Below, in pieces: positions 27,083-35,855 of a DNA stretch of 64,000 nucleotides. Under the pieces are notes generated by a model. It was not told the DNA's origin, did not search any database, and worked only from the letters and a program-made list of their open reading frames with translations. The stretch spans positions 434,001 through 498,000 of the forward strand of contig NZ_SSXX01000001.1 of assembly GCF_009469615.1 (NCBI RefSeq), written 5' to 3'. Position numbers and translations under genes: made by a program. This stretch comes from Dechloromonas sp. H13. GTDB lineage: Bacteria; Pseudomonadota; Gammaproteobacteria; Burkholderiales; Rhodocyclaceae. Positions within the stretch are counted from its first letter, which is position 1. The number at the start of each line of letters is the position of its first letter.

Positions 27083-27964
27083 TCAACTCTGATCTTGCAG
27101 CGGCTTTCTATCCGAAGAGCGGTACATCAACTGGGTGATTTGCTCCGAAACCAGACCAATGAGAAAAATCGTGACGGAAGAACTCAATAAAAATATTGTA
27201 GCCAGGGATAAGCGCCCATGTTCGATGAATGTAAAAACATAGTAGCCCAAGCCTACAAGCGCATGCGCAAAGGCAACCGGCGCAAATAGCTTCAACGGCG
27301 AATATAAAGTTCCAATCTTAAAAATGATCAAAAGAAAACGGATTCCGTCACGCCACAGCCGAATGTGACTCGACGTTCCCTGCATACGCGATTGCACTGC
27401 GATAGGCTCATACGCAACGGAATAACCTGCACGGAAAAACGCCATGGTTATCGTCGTGGGGTAGGAAAACCCATTCGGGAGCAGATATAGAAACTCCAGA
27501 AACTTGTCACGTCGAACAACCCGAAAACCAGAAGTCAGATCCTTAACCTCATTCCCGACCATCCATGACGCCAAGCGGTTGTAGAAAGCGTTTGCCAAGC
27601 CGCGATGCCGATTGGCTTGCCCAGCACCATCTCGCGCACCCACGACCATGTCGTAACCGCAAGCCAGTTTTGCAAGCAACCGAGGAATATCCCCGGGGAG
27701 GTGCTGTCCATCAGCATCCATGAAAACGAGAATATCCCCCGTTGCGCTACGCGCACCCAACTTTATCGCTGCACCATTGCCTTTTTGGTATGGATTACTG
27801 ACAACCTTGACACCGCAACCAAGAGCCACATTTTCGGTACTGTCATCGGAGCCGTCGTTGACTACAATAATTTCGGAATCCGGGTAGCGCTTGACCAGTT
27901 CTGGTAGAAATACCGCGAGGGCAGTCGCTTCATTACGTGCCGGCAAGATAATACTAAGCTTCAT
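27083..27964 (-). CDS. GT2 polyprenyl-phosphate glycosyltransferase (DPM1/DolP-Man-like)
   Basis: 293 residues. KLSIILPARNEATAL, IIVVNDGSDDST, GNGAAIKLGARSATGDILVFMDADGQHLPGD (DXD) and LTSGFRVVRRDKFLEFLYLLPNGFSYPTTIT match dolichyl/polyprenyl-phosphate sugar synthases. Two hydrophobic helices close the protein. It probably loads a sugar onto undecaprenyl phosphate, which a GT-C enzyme such as the neighbouring membrane/TPR protein could use. It lies 47 bases upstream of the aminotransferase. Confidence 0.82.
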   Translation of the reverse strand: MKLSIILPARNEATALAVFLPELVKRYPDSEIIVVNDGSDDSTENVALGCGVKVVSNPYQKGNGAAIKLGARSATGDILVFMDADGQHLPGDIPRLLAKLACGYDMVVGARDGAGQANRHRGLANAFYNRLASWMVGNEVKDLTSGFRVVRRDKFLEFLYLLPNGFSYPTTITMAFFRAGYSVAYEPIAVQSRMQGTSSHIRLWRDGIRFLLIIFKIGTLYSPLKLFAPVAFAHALVGLGYYVFTFIEHGRLSLATIFLLSSSVTIFLIGLVSEQITQLMYRSSDRKPLQDQS

Positions 27965-28042
27965 AAATAAGCCCGGCTGCCTTTAAGCTCACAACGCCCT
28001 GAAATCGATTGGAAACCAATATTAATTTGGATCGAAAATTTC

Positions 28043-29995
28043 TCATAATTTTGGGCTATAAACAACTCCATTTGATTTCAATTCGTCTATGACAGATTGA
28101 ACCAGCCTCCTATCCTGCCGATTAAGGCGCTTATTTTCGAGATCCTTTAACAACTCCAATACGCCGTTTTTGTTACCTAAAAATCTATATAGCTGTAACA
28201 AATTAATCCTGTTTAGGATATCGTTTTCATCGTTATTGATTGCCTTGAGCAGAACAACCTGCGTTGCTGAATAATCTTTCTGGCCCAACCACAAATATAA
28301 TGCATAATCTGAGCTCACTACGGACCGATCTTTAACTGTAGCGCCGTGGTTGCCAAGAGCCGCATCAAACAACGCAACCACTTGCTCGCGCTCAAGGCAT
28401 ATCGTACCAGCATTCGACATTTCTGCTACACCATGCATTACTGCTCGATCCAAGGGCCCCCATTTCCCCCTAGCCAAGCGGGTGCGTAGCTCATCAAGGA
28501 CCTCTACGCGACTCTTGTTCCCAGACAGGCAGTCGAGTTGCAATTGCCCGATCAACGCCAGTTTATAATTGGAATCAAGGGTGTTGACGCGCTCAAAATG
28601 CTTTTCTGCAAATGAAGCGGCAATCAGACTTGGTTGCTCCGCGTACATATTTACCAGCAGAGCACCTGCTTCATATTGCGCTCGCACCGATTCAGGTCGA
28701 TATCCGGCTTCAATTTGGGTTCTACGAAAATCCTCTCCGAACATATCCGCTCGAAACCAGGTCAATAATGAAAAATAGAAAAAAACAGCCAGCGCCAATG
28801 CCGAGGCCACCACCTTAAACGCTCCCCCGGATCGATACAGAGACTGCAAAAGCGCACTCAAAATTATAAATATGCCCAGACTAGGCAAATAATTTCTATG
28901 CTCATGCATTAATTCCAAGGGAAATATTGTTGACTCCAGGCTATGCCCAACGAAGAACCACAAAATTCCGAACGAAATCAGCGGAAACCTGTTTCGAGTT
29001 ACCCAACACAAGACTGGAAGGAATAAATAGCCCATGACCGCTGGCATGGTTGTTATTGGATCAAGAAATCCAGTCGAAACGACAATATCATCATGATATA
29101 GAGCAAAACCTGGCAGAGCTGGAAAAACAATAAGTCTTATGTATTCCCAGAAAACCCTGGACTCGGTCAACGTTCGCTGAACAAGTGTGAAATCCCTGGT
29201 TTCATATCCTTGCAGCAAACCAACACCAGGGATAACCAAATATACAGCAAGGGCGACTGTAGCCAACAAAATGAAATTGATGTAGAACTTACCAAAAAAA
29301 TCAATTCCATTCCTAAGCTTTCTATGGAGAACCGCTTCATATGCTACGACATAAAGCAAAAGCAGGACGCCACTTTCCTTGCTCAGCAGTGCCAAAGGGA
29401 AGAACATTCCCCACGCCAAAACGAAACACAAGTATTCAACCTTGCCAGTCGTTGCACGCTGTCGCGCCCACACATGGAGAATTAGCGCAGCAAGCGTGAA
29501 CATTGCGGCCAAGCTCGTCATTCGCTGAACGACATACAGCACTGACGTCAACTGTATTGGATGAACTAACCATAAACCAACAACTATTCCTGCAAACAAC
29601 CTAGATTCTGCCACCCCCTTTGAATTGTCAGCCTTTGAAAAAAGAGTGACCAAAAAATACAAAAGCATTCCATTCAAAAAATGAATGATTAAATTTGTCA
29701 ATTTAAAGTAAAATGGATCAAATCCCGAGAAATAATAATTAATAGCAAAACTTAGCATACTAAGAGGCCGACCCAACGGGCCCGCAACGCCACTTTCCCA
29801 CACACCAAGCATTGATTCAATTGAAAATTCACTTAACTTAACCCATGGCGACTCGATTATATTGATTGAATCATCGAAGAAAAACCCCCCCATCAAACCT
29901 GGCCAGTAAATAAAAAAGCAAAGGGAAAGCAGCAAAAGCCAAAATAGCCAGCGCTCCCAACTTGAACTTGTGGTGGGTTTAATTAAATCAATCAC
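28043..29995 (-). CDS. Multi-span membrane protein with C-terminal TPR-like region (GT-C/TMTC-like), next to pilin
   Basis: 650 residues from a GTG start. About nine to eleven hydrophobic helices fill residues 15-420, with the early acidic loop FFFDDSINIIE and LGRPLSMLSFAINYYFSGFDPFYFKLTNLIIHFLNG. This layout resembles TMTC proteins and other lipid-phosphate-dependent GT-C transferases, where an acidic pair in loop 1 is catalytic. The C-terminal 200 residues are helical and TPR-like. It starts 60 bases after the pilin stop, beyond a terminator. A role in glycosylating the pilin or another exported protein is inferred. Confidence 0.55.
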   Translation of the reverse strand: MIDLIKPTTSSSWERWLFWLLLLSLCFFIYWPGLMGGFFFDDSINIIESPWVKLSEFSIESMLGVWESGVAGPLGRPLSMLSFAINYYFSGFDPFYFKLTNLIIHFLNGMLLYFLVTLFSKADNSKGVAESRLFAGIVVGLWLVHPIQLTSVLYVVQRMTSLAAMFTLAALILHVWARQRATTGKVEYLCFVLAWGMFFPLALLSKESGVLLLLYVVAYEAVLHRKLRNGIDFFGKFYINFILLATVALAVYLVIPGVGLLQGYETRDFTLVQRTLTESRVFWEYIRLIVFPALPGFALYHDDIVVSTGFLDPITTMPAVMGYLFLPVLCWVTRNRFPLISFGILWFFVGHSLESTIFPLELMHEHRNYLPSLGIFIILSALLQSLYRSGGAFKVVASALALAVFFYFSLLTWFRADMFGEDFRRTQIEAGYRPESVRAQYEAGALLVNMYAEQPSLIAASFAEKHFERVNTLDSNYKLALIGQLQLDCLSGNKSRVEVLDELRTRLARGKWGPLDRAVMHGVAEMSNAGTICLEREQVVALFDAALGNHGATVKDRSVVSSDYALYLWLGQKDYSATQVVLLKAINNDENDILNRINLLQLYRFLGNKNGVLELLKDLENKRLNRQDRRLVQSVIDELKSNGVVYSPKL

Positions 29996-30006
29996 TTCTT
30001 AATCCA

Positions 30007-30034
30007 AAAAAAAAGGCGCCCCGTAGGACGCCCT
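30007..30034 (-). terminator. Terminator after the pilin gene
   Basis: GC-rich hairpin (GGCG with CGCC around TCCTACGGGG) followed on the minus strand by eight or nine T, about 20 bases after the pilin stop. Some read-through into the membrane/TPR gene is possible. Confidence 0.7.
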
Positions 30035-30054
30035 GAAGATCCGAAATTTCTGAA

Positions 30055-30480
30055 TTACTTGCAGTTAGCCGGGCGATATTTTGCTTCGATAGTACCACCG
30101 CACACCCAATCAATCTGACCAACACCAATGGTTGGAACATCACCGGTAGTTTGAGCAGTCAGCGTAATAGTCCTTCCGGAAATTCTCGGCTCGGTCGTCG
30201 AAGCTTCAGCAACAATTTGAGTACCATTCCACCTAACCGACTTGACATATTTTGAACTGGTGCCAACCGAAACCGAATTATTGGGCGGCATTGTACCTTT
30301 GGTCTGATACCATTCAGCAATATCAACCTTCATACCCGAAGCAGCCAACATCACTTCAGACACCTTGGCGCGCACAGTGTAATCCTGATACGCGGGCAAG
30401 GCGATAGCAGCCAGAATGCCGATGATCGCGACAACGATCATCAGTTCGATAAGGGTAAAGCCCTGTTGAACACGTTTCAT
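30055..30480 (-). CDS. pilA: Type IV major pilin, PilA-like
   Basis: 141 residues. The seven-residue leader MKRVQQG is followed by [20 protein letters not shown]: the prepilin peptidase site, the Glu at mature position 5 and the hydrophobic assembly helix. The globular domain ends with a disulfide pair (WVCGG and ANCK). The ATG at 30480 with GGAG upstream is preferred over a start 19 codons earlier because the leader must be short. It sits at the edge of the glycan island beside a GT-C-like gene. A sigma-54-like promoter is seen upstream. Confidence 0.92.
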   Translation of the reverse strand: MKRVQQGFTLIELMIVVAIIGILAAIALPAYQDYTVRAKVSEVMLAASGMKVDIAEWYQTKGTMPPNNSVSVGTSSKYVKSVRWNGTQIVAEASTTEPRISGRTITLTAQTTGDVPTIGVGQIDWVCGGTIEAKYRPANCK

Positions 30481-30529
30481 TTGAATCTCCTTTTTTTGAG
30501 AAAGAAGCGGGAAGCCGCTGTGCATATAC

Positions 30530-30547
30530 AAACACATTCCGTGCCAG
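30530..30547 (-). promoter_or_regulatory. Possible sigma-54 promoter of the pilin gene
   Basis: The minus strand reads CTGGCACGGAATGTGTTT. The -24 half (TGGCACG) is perfect; the -12 half has GTGT where TTGC is expected. It would start transcription about 40 bases before the pilin ATG. Major pilins are RpoN/PilR-controlled in Pseudomonas, which makes the site plausible. The remainder of 30548-30688 shows nothing else clear. Confidence 0.5.
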
Positions 30548-30688
30548 CATCATGAAATATGCGGATTCGCGCCACAACCCCGTATTTACCCAGCCATTTG
30601 CCTATCAGTACGGGGCGCCATGCACTTCATGTGCCGAAAATTGTCAGTGCCATATGGCGCAATTGGGCAATTGCTTGCTTCAAGCCGC

Positions 30689-30721
30689 CTGTTGCGGTCG
30701 ACGTCTCCAATAGGCCAAAAA
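30689..30721 (-). repeat. Dispersed GTCGACCGCA element, right edge of the glycan/pilin island
   Basis: On the minus strand the core GTCGACCGCA (30693-30702) is followed by ACAGGCG and preceded by a TTTTTGGCC stretch. It is inverted relative to the copy at 18888-18923. It lies between the HD-GYP stop and the pilin promoter. Confidence 0.6.
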
Positions 30722-30728
30722 GCCAGGC

Positions 30729-32342
30729 TCAGCAATCCACCTGCTTCGCGTCGAGAAACTCGTCGGCGTACTTGCGGTAGATCTCGCTCCTGACGAAGAC
30801 GTCGTGCAGGTCCGGGTCGATGTGGCCGTTGTGGCGGAACTTGTCGAGAATTTCCAGCGCCTGTGAGAGCGTCATGGCTTCCTTGTAGGGCCGGTCCCCT
30901 GCCGTCAGTGCTTCGAAAATGTCGGCGATGCCCATCATGCGCGCCTGCCAGCTCATCTCCTCGCGCTTGAGGCCGCGCGGGTAGCCCTTGCCGTCCATGC
31001 GCTCGTGATGGCCGCCGGCATATTCGGGAACGTTTTTCAGGTGCTTGGGCCACGGCAGCTGTTCGAGCATCTTGATCGTGGCGCTGACGTGGTAATTGAT
31101 GGTCTGGCGTTCCTGCTGGGTCAACGTCCCGGCGCGGATGGTGAGGTTTTCGAGTTCGTCCGCGTTGAGGAAATCCACTTCCTCGCCCTCAGCGTTGCGC
31201 CAGCGGTAGCTCTGCGCGATGGTACGCACGCGCTCGATATCGGCATCGCTCATGCGCTCACTGCCGACATTGGAGGCGTGCAGGAAGCTACGGTCGCCTT
31301 CCATTTTGGCCACGAATTCATTGAACTCGGCTTCCGCCTGTTCCCTGGCGCCCCCCCCGATAAGCTGCCGCAACATGCGCACCTCGGCGTCACGCCTGAG
31401 CACTTCAAAACGTGTGTCTATCAACTCGATACGATCGAAGATGGTTTGCAGCTTGGTCGCCTTGTCGACAACGTGCACCGGCGTCGTGACCTTGCCGCAA
31501 TCGTGCAGGAGGGCGGCGATGCGCAGCTCGTAGCGGTCGCGGTCGGTTAGCCGGAAGTTTGCGAGCGGCCCTTGGCTGGTTTCGTGCGCGGCCTCGGCGA
31601 GCATCATGGTCAGCTCGGGGACGCGCTGGCAATGCTCGCCGGTATAGGGCGATTTTTCGTCGATAGCCGAGTTGATGAGCAGGATGAACGATTCGAACAG
31701 CTGTTCGAGCTGGCGCACCAGTTGGCGGTTGGTCAATGCGATGGCGGCCTGCGAGGCGAGCGACTCGGCAAGACGCTGGTCGGCCTCGGAAAACGGCACG
31801 ACGACGTCGTGCTTCGGCATGTGGGCGTTGATCAGCTGCAGCACGCCGATGATTTCGCCCTCGTGGTTGCGCATCGGCACGGTGAGGAAGGACTGCGAAC
31901 GATAACCGGTGCGCTCGTCAAACATGCGCGTGCCGGAAAAATCGTAGCCTCTGGCCACGTAGGCATCGGCGATGTTGACGGTCTCCCCGGATATCGCCGC
32001 GTGGGCTGCGATCATGGTGTCGTTGGGCGAGCCGTCGTCGCGGTAGAGCGGCAGGTCGGGGAACTTGCCGGACACCGGGTTGCCGCTGGTACCACCGAAC
32101 GCGATGTTCAGCGAGTCGGTGCGCACGATCTCGAAATGCAGATGGCGCTTGTCTTCGGACAACAAGTAGAGCGTGCCGCCGTCGGCTCGCGTGATCGACT
32201 TGGCGGCAAGGACGATCTTTTCCAGCAGGCGGTTGAGATCACGCTCGTTGGACAGCGACGCCCCGATGTCGTTGAGGTGTTCGAAGCGGCGAAAGAGGTC
32301 GTCGAGCGTTCCCACGATGTCAGAACTCGAAAACCTGGCCAT
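30729..32342 (-). CDS. GAF-HD-GYP domain protein (putative cyclic di-GMP phosphodiesterase)
   Basis: 537 residues. A GAF domain (about 20-205, LNDIGASLSNERDLNRLLEKIV through AIALTNRQL) is followed by an HD-GYP domain: HCQRVPELTMMLAEAA, LLHDCGKV (HD pair), then HHERMDGKGYPRG (GYP motif as KGYP) and IADIFEALTAGDRPYK. These residues make up the metal site of active phosphodiesterases. The ATG lies inside the preceding gene, overlapping it by 23 bases; a GTG at 32313-32315, four bases after that stop, is an alternative start that would drop nine residues. Confidence 0.88.
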   Translation of the reverse strand: MARFSSSDIVGTLDDLFRRFEHLNDIGASLSNERDLNRLLEKIVLAAKSITRADGGTLYLLSEDKRHLHFEIVRTDSLNIAFGGTSGNPVSGKFPDLPLYRDDGSPNDTMIAAHAAISGETVNIADAYVARGYDFSGTRMFDERTGYRSQSFLTVPMRNHEGEIIGVLQLINAHMPKHDVVVPFSEADQRLAESLASQAAIALTNRQLVRQLEQLFESFILLINSAIDEKSPYTGEHCQRVPELTMMLAEAAHETSQGPLANFRLTDRDRYELRIAALLHDCGKVTTPVHVVDKATKLQTIFDRIELIDTRFEVLRRDAEVRMLRQLIGGGAREQAEAEFNEFVAKMEGDRSFLHASNVGSERMSDADIERVRTIAQSYRWRNAEGEEVDFLNADELENLTIRAGTLTQQERQTINYHVSATIKMLEQLPWPKHLKNVPEYAGGHHERMDGKGYPRGLKREEMSWQARMMGIADIFEALTAGDRPYKEAMTLSQALEILDKFRHNGHIDPDLHDVFVRSEIYRKYADEFLDAKQVDC

Positions 32343-33087
32343 TACGCAGCATCTGCGGCTTGAACCGGCCGAGACAGAGGTCGATTTCCGCCATCGTCAG
32401 TTCCATCTGCCCCGGCTTGAGATGCGTGATGTGAATTTCACACGGTCGCTGGAGTTTGCTCAGTTCCGCCGCCAGCAGACTGGGGCAGAGGTGCTTGGAG
32501 AGCGTGGCCAGGCGTTCCTCGCTGTCCGGAAACGCGCATTCGATGATCAAGTGGCGCAGGTTGTCGATGCGGTTGGCCGCCGCCCAGAACGCGTCGCACG
32601 GGCCGGTGTCGCCGGAGAAGACCAGGCTGCCGACGCCGGAATCGAGGCGATAGGCCACCGCGGGAATGGTGTGGTCGACCGGCAGCGCGGTAAAGGTTCG
32701 CCCACCAAGGACGACCGGCTGCAGCAGGTCGATCGGCTGGTAGCGGACGAAAGGATTGTCGGCCGTCGGCACCTCGGCGAAATCCGGCCAGACCAGCCAG
32801 TTGAAGACATGCGCCTTGAGGATGTTGAGAACCGCCTGCGTCCCGTAAACCGTCAACGGCTTGCTGCGCCGGTCGGCGACCGAGTCGATCATCAGTGGGA
32901 GACACGCGATGTGATCAAGATGCGTATGGGTCAGGAACACATGATCGATGCACGCCAGTTCGGCTATGCTCAAATCCCCCACGCCGGTACCGGCATCGAC
33001 TAGGACGTCGTCGTCGATCAACAGCGACGTCGTACGCAGGTGCTCGCCGCCGATGCCGCCACTACAGCCGAGAATTCTCAGTTTCAT
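32320..33087 (-). CDS. MBL-fold class II cyclic-nucleotide phosphodiesterase-like protein
   Basis: 255 residues from MKLRILGCSGGIGG. Metallo-beta-lactamase metal motifs: THTHLDHI (HxHxDH pattern), then FSGDTGPCDAFW, ECAFPD and ITHLKPGQ. The order matches class II 3',5'-cyclic nucleotide phosphodiesterases (PDE1/CpdP type), which hydrolyse cAMP or cGMP. An upstream in-frame start adds 15 residues without family match. It leads into the HD-GYP gene, so two cyclic-nucleotide hydrolases may be co-expressed. Confidence 0.75.
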   Translation of the reverse strand: MKLRILGCSGGIGGEHLRTTSLLIDDDVLVDAGTGVGDLSIAELACIDHVFLTHTHLDHIACLPLMIDSVADRRSKPLTVYGTQAVLNILKAHVFNWLVWPDFAEVPTADNPFVRYQPIDLLQPVVLGGRTFTALPVDHTIPAVAYRLDSGVGSLVFSGDTGPCDAFWAAANRIDNLRHLIIECAFPDSEERLATLSKHLCPSLLAAELSKLQRPCEIHITHLKPGQMELTMAEIDLCLGRFKPQMLRNGQVFEF

Positions 33088-33304
33088 CGTCAATTTGTCT
33101 CGAAGGTAGCGGCCTCGTCCCGGTTCTCGCACGGTGGACTATCGAATTGACGCAGGATCCATTCCAATTAACGCGAAGAGCCATCCTGCACCAAGGCGAA
33201 ATTTCTGGAATTGTACAACCGCTGGTCGAATTCAGCCCAGCCTCGCGTGCGGCAAACAGCCGCAACCCCCCCTACGCCTTGCAGCACTCGCCGAGCGCCT
33301 GCCG

Positions 33305-33982
33305 TCAGCCGGTAATGGTTAGTTCCATGCGGATGCCGGCAATCTCGACCACATCCCGGTTCTTCAGCGGATAGGCGTCTCCGCCGAGTTCGCGGCCATT
33401 GACCGTGGGAAAACTTTCGCCTTCGACATGAGTGACGAACACCCCCTCCGGGCGCCGGGCGATGACGGCCACCTGCACCCCCGGTTTGCCGAGGGTGGTC
33501 AGCGTCTTGATCAACTCCAGGACCTTGCCGGCATTGGGGCCAGTCAGCAAGCGGACCGTCACCTGCGGCGGCGGCAGGGGATCGGGTGCCGGCGGCCGCG
33601 GAATCATGATCTGCGTATCGGAAAAGGTCCGTTCCGGTTCGGGCGCCGCCGGGATGCCGGCGGCGCGCAGGGCGGCCGCGTTGTCGGCGACCGCCGCCTC
33701 GGTCATGTACTTCAGCTTGTACTTGCCGAGCTCGACGACATCGTTGTTCTTCAGGACATGCCGCTTGATCGGCTGGCCGTTGACCAGCGTGCCATTGGTG
33801 CTGTTCAGGTCCTCAAGGAACGAGTCGTCGAGAATGGTGACGACCGCCGCATGGTCGCCGGAGATGGCCAGGTTATCGATCTGGATGTCGTTGTGCGGCT
33901 TGCGCCCGATGGTGATCCGCTCCTTGTTGAGCGGGATCTCCTTGAGTACGAGTCCATCCATCGAAAGGATCAGTCTTGCCAT
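33305..33982 (-). CDS. FHA domain protein
   Basis: 225 residues. The first FHA domain (about 22-95) keeps the phosphothreonine-binding residues: TIGRKPHNDIQID, SGDHA and NSTNGTLVNG. A proline-rich linker is followed by a second FHA-like half (about 140-225, TVNGRELGGDAYPLKNRDVVEIAG) that lacks the SxxH motif and may be degenerate. FHA proteins read phosphothreonine marks. It lies 15 bases after the PP2C phosphatase gene, but no Ser/Thr kinase is in view. The 217 bases between it and the MBL gene show no gene. Confidence 0.88.
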   Translation of the reverse strand: MARLILSMDGLVLKEIPLNKERITIGRKPHNDIQIDNLAISGDHAAVVTILDDSFLEDLNSTNGTLVNGQPIKRHVLKNNDVVELGKYKLKYMTEAAVADNAAALRAAGIPAAPEPERTFSDTQIMIPRPPAPDPLPPPQVTVRLLTGPNAGKVLELIKTLTTLGKPGVQVAVIARRPEGVFVTHVEGESFPTVNGRELGGDAYPLKNRDVVEIAGIRMELTITG

Positions 33983-33997
33983 CTTGCCTACCCCACC

Positions 33998-34813
33998 TTA
34001 CCCGAAGCGGGCCAGCAGCTTCTGCCACCAGCCCCTGCGTGCCGTGAAATCCCCGAGCACCTTGACCACAATCACCGAGACGTTGTCACGTCCGCCATTA
34101 TCGTTCGCCATCTGCACCAGCCGCTCCGCCGCGTCTCCCGCGTCCGCTTCCTGCAGCGCGCGCCCGATGTATTCGTCATCGACCATGTCGCTCAGACCAT
34201 CGGAGCAAAGCAGGTAAACGTCGCCCGGCCGCACCTCGAAGTCTCCCAACTCGGGCTCGATCCGCAAATCGACACCGAGCGCGCGGGTCAACAGATTCCG
34301 GGCACGGGAAACGCGAGCCTGCTCAACGCTAATCATGCCATTGTCGAGCTGTTCTTGTAAGAGCGAATGATCGCGCGTCAGCTGTTCGAGCGTCCCGGCA
34401 CGCAGGCGGTAGAGCCGGGAATCGCCGATGTGCGCCACCGTCAGGCGGTTGTCATAGAACCAGGCGACGACCAGGGTCGTCCCCATGCCGGCGAACTGCG
34501 GCTCGTTCTGGGCGGCGAAAAAGATTTCGGCGTTGGCTTCGGCGATCCGCTCCCGCAAATGGCGCTGGGCGATCCGCAACCCCGAGGCATCCAGCTGCTG
34601 CGGCTCGCAATCGTCCAGCGTGCGGACGATGCTCTCGGCCAGCAGGGTGGTCGCCATGCTGCTGGCCACTTCGCCGGCGTTGTAGCCGCCCATGCCGTCG
34701 GCGAGGATGGCGAGCCCCGTCGCCGCATCGCCGAAAACCGCATCCTCGTTGTGCGGGCGCACCCGTCCCGGGTCGGTGCGGACGGCAACTTCCAGGGCTT
34801 CGCTCAGCGGCAT
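33998..34813 (-). CDS. PP2C-family Ser/Thr phosphatase (Stp1-like)
   Basis: 271 residues. PP2C metal motifs: RPHNEDAVFGD near 20-28, ILADGMGGYNAGEVASSM near 37-54, then AHIGDSRLYRLR, LTRDHSLLQEQ, CSDGLSDMVDDEYI and GRDNVSVIVV. These bacterial phosphatases reverse Hanks-type kinase phosphorylation. It forms a pair with the FHA gene downstream. The start keeps the complete N-terminal strand (EALEVAVRTDPGRVRPHNED). Confidence 0.9.
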   Translation of the reverse strand: MPLSEALEVAVRTDPGRVRPHNEDAVFGDAATGLAILADGMGGYNAGEVASSMATTLLAESIVRTLDDCEPQQLDASGLRIAQRHLRERIAEANAEIFFAAQNEPQFAGMGTTLVVAWFYDNRLTVAHIGDSRLYRLRAGTLEQLTRDHSLLQEQLDNGMISVEQARVSRARNLLTRALGVDLRIEPELGDFEVRPGDVYLLCSDGLSDMVDDEYIGRALQEADAGDAAERLVQMANDNGGRDNVSVIVVKVLGDFTARRGWWQKLLARFG

Positions 34814-34886
34814 CGGCTACGGTTTCATGAAACGATCAGGCCGCCCATTTTGCCGCCGTTCGCGCGATCGGTCCGTGAGGTATCTC

Positions 34887-35843
34887 TCATTTGAGCGGCA
34901 GTTCGACACCCATGCCCCGTTCGCGCGCGGCGGCCAGCACCCGGAGCCCGACGGCAAGATCCTGGATGGCCATTCCCTGCGACTCGAAGACGGTAACCTG
35001 CTCGGCTGCGCTTCGCCCACCGTGTTTGCCGACGATGATGTCACCCAGTTCGACAAGCTGGCGAGCGTGCAGGCGCCCCTTCTCGAGCAGCGGCAACAGG
35101 TCGCCGGCCTCGGCCAGCGCGGTCGGGACGGCATCGACGGCGATCAGCGCGCATCGCCTGAGCGTCGCCTCGGAGAGTTCCTGGCGAATCAGCGCATTCG
35201 AACCGGCAGCGTTGATGTGCGCGCCCGGCGCCAGCCACTCGGCGTCGAACAGCGGCTGCGCGGCGGTCGTCACGGTGCCGACCAGGCCACTGTCGCGCAC
35301 CGTTTCCTCGGCGCTGGCGGCGGGCACCACGGCGACACCCGTCGTCTCGCTCATGCGCCGGCAAAAATCGTCGAGTTTTTCCCGGTTGCGGCTGAAGACC
35401 TTGACCCGCTCCAGCGGCACAGCCGCGCAGATCGCCCGCACATGCCCTTCCGCCTGCCAGCCGGCACCGAAGACGCCGGCCACCCGGGTTTCGGGACGAG
35501 CCAGCCATTTCGCCGCGACACCGCTCGCGGCACCGGTGCGAATCATGCCCATGTAGTCCGCCTCGATGACGGCAAGGAGGCTGCCTGTCGCGGCATCGAA
35601 GAGATGGACAAGGAAGCGGTTGCCGCTGCGGTTGCTGGTGTAGGCCTTGTAGCCGAGCACGCCCTGCGCCGGCAGCGCGCCCTGCAGGATGTGCAGCACC
35701 GTCTGCGGCAGGCGGGTGCGGGCGCGCGGCGTATCCTGCGCCTGGCCGAGCGCCAGGTCGCGATGCGCCGACTCGACCGCCTCCAGCGCCATGGTTGCGG
35801 TCAACACCTGTTTTACGTCGTTTTCCGTGAGAAACAGCGCCAT
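34887..35843 (-). CDS. Ornithine cyclodeaminase/mu-crystallin family protein
   Basis: 318 residues. Family motifs: GYKAYTSNRSGNRFLVHLFDAATGSLLAVIEADYMGMIRTGAASGVAAKWLA, the Rossmann site GVFGAGWQAEGHVRAI, and HINAAGSN. Members are NAD(P)-dependent ornithine cyclodeaminases, ketimine reductases or delta-1-pyrroline-2-carboxylate reductases; sequence alone does not settle which. It lies 12 bases after the TerC gene and probably shares its transcript. Confidence 0.85.
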   Translation of the reverse strand: MALFLTENDVKQVLTATMALEAVESAHRDLALGQAQDTPRARTRLPQTVLHILQGALPAQGVLGYKAYTSNRSGNRFLVHLFDAATGSLLAVIEADYMGMIRTGAASGVAAKWLARPETRVAGVFGAGWQAEGHVRAICAAVPLERVKVFSRNREKLDDFCRRMSETTGVAVVPAASAEETVRDSGLVGTVTTAAQPLFDAEWLAPGAHINAAGSNALIRQELSEATLRRCALIAVDAVPTALAEAGDLLPLLEKGRLHARQLVELGDIIVGKHGGRSAAEQVTVFESQGMAIQDLAVGLRVLAAARERGMGVELPLK

Positions 35844-35855
35844 GCGTTCCGCTCC

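Noticed and set aside
18888-30721. Genomic island with att sites and integrase
   Set aside because: No integrase, transposase or tRNA-end duplication is seen; only the short repeats mark the limits.
33062-33265. 67-codon minus-strand frame upstream of the MBL gene
   Set aside because: No ribosome site and no recognisable sequence; mostly intergenic with overlap of the MBL start.
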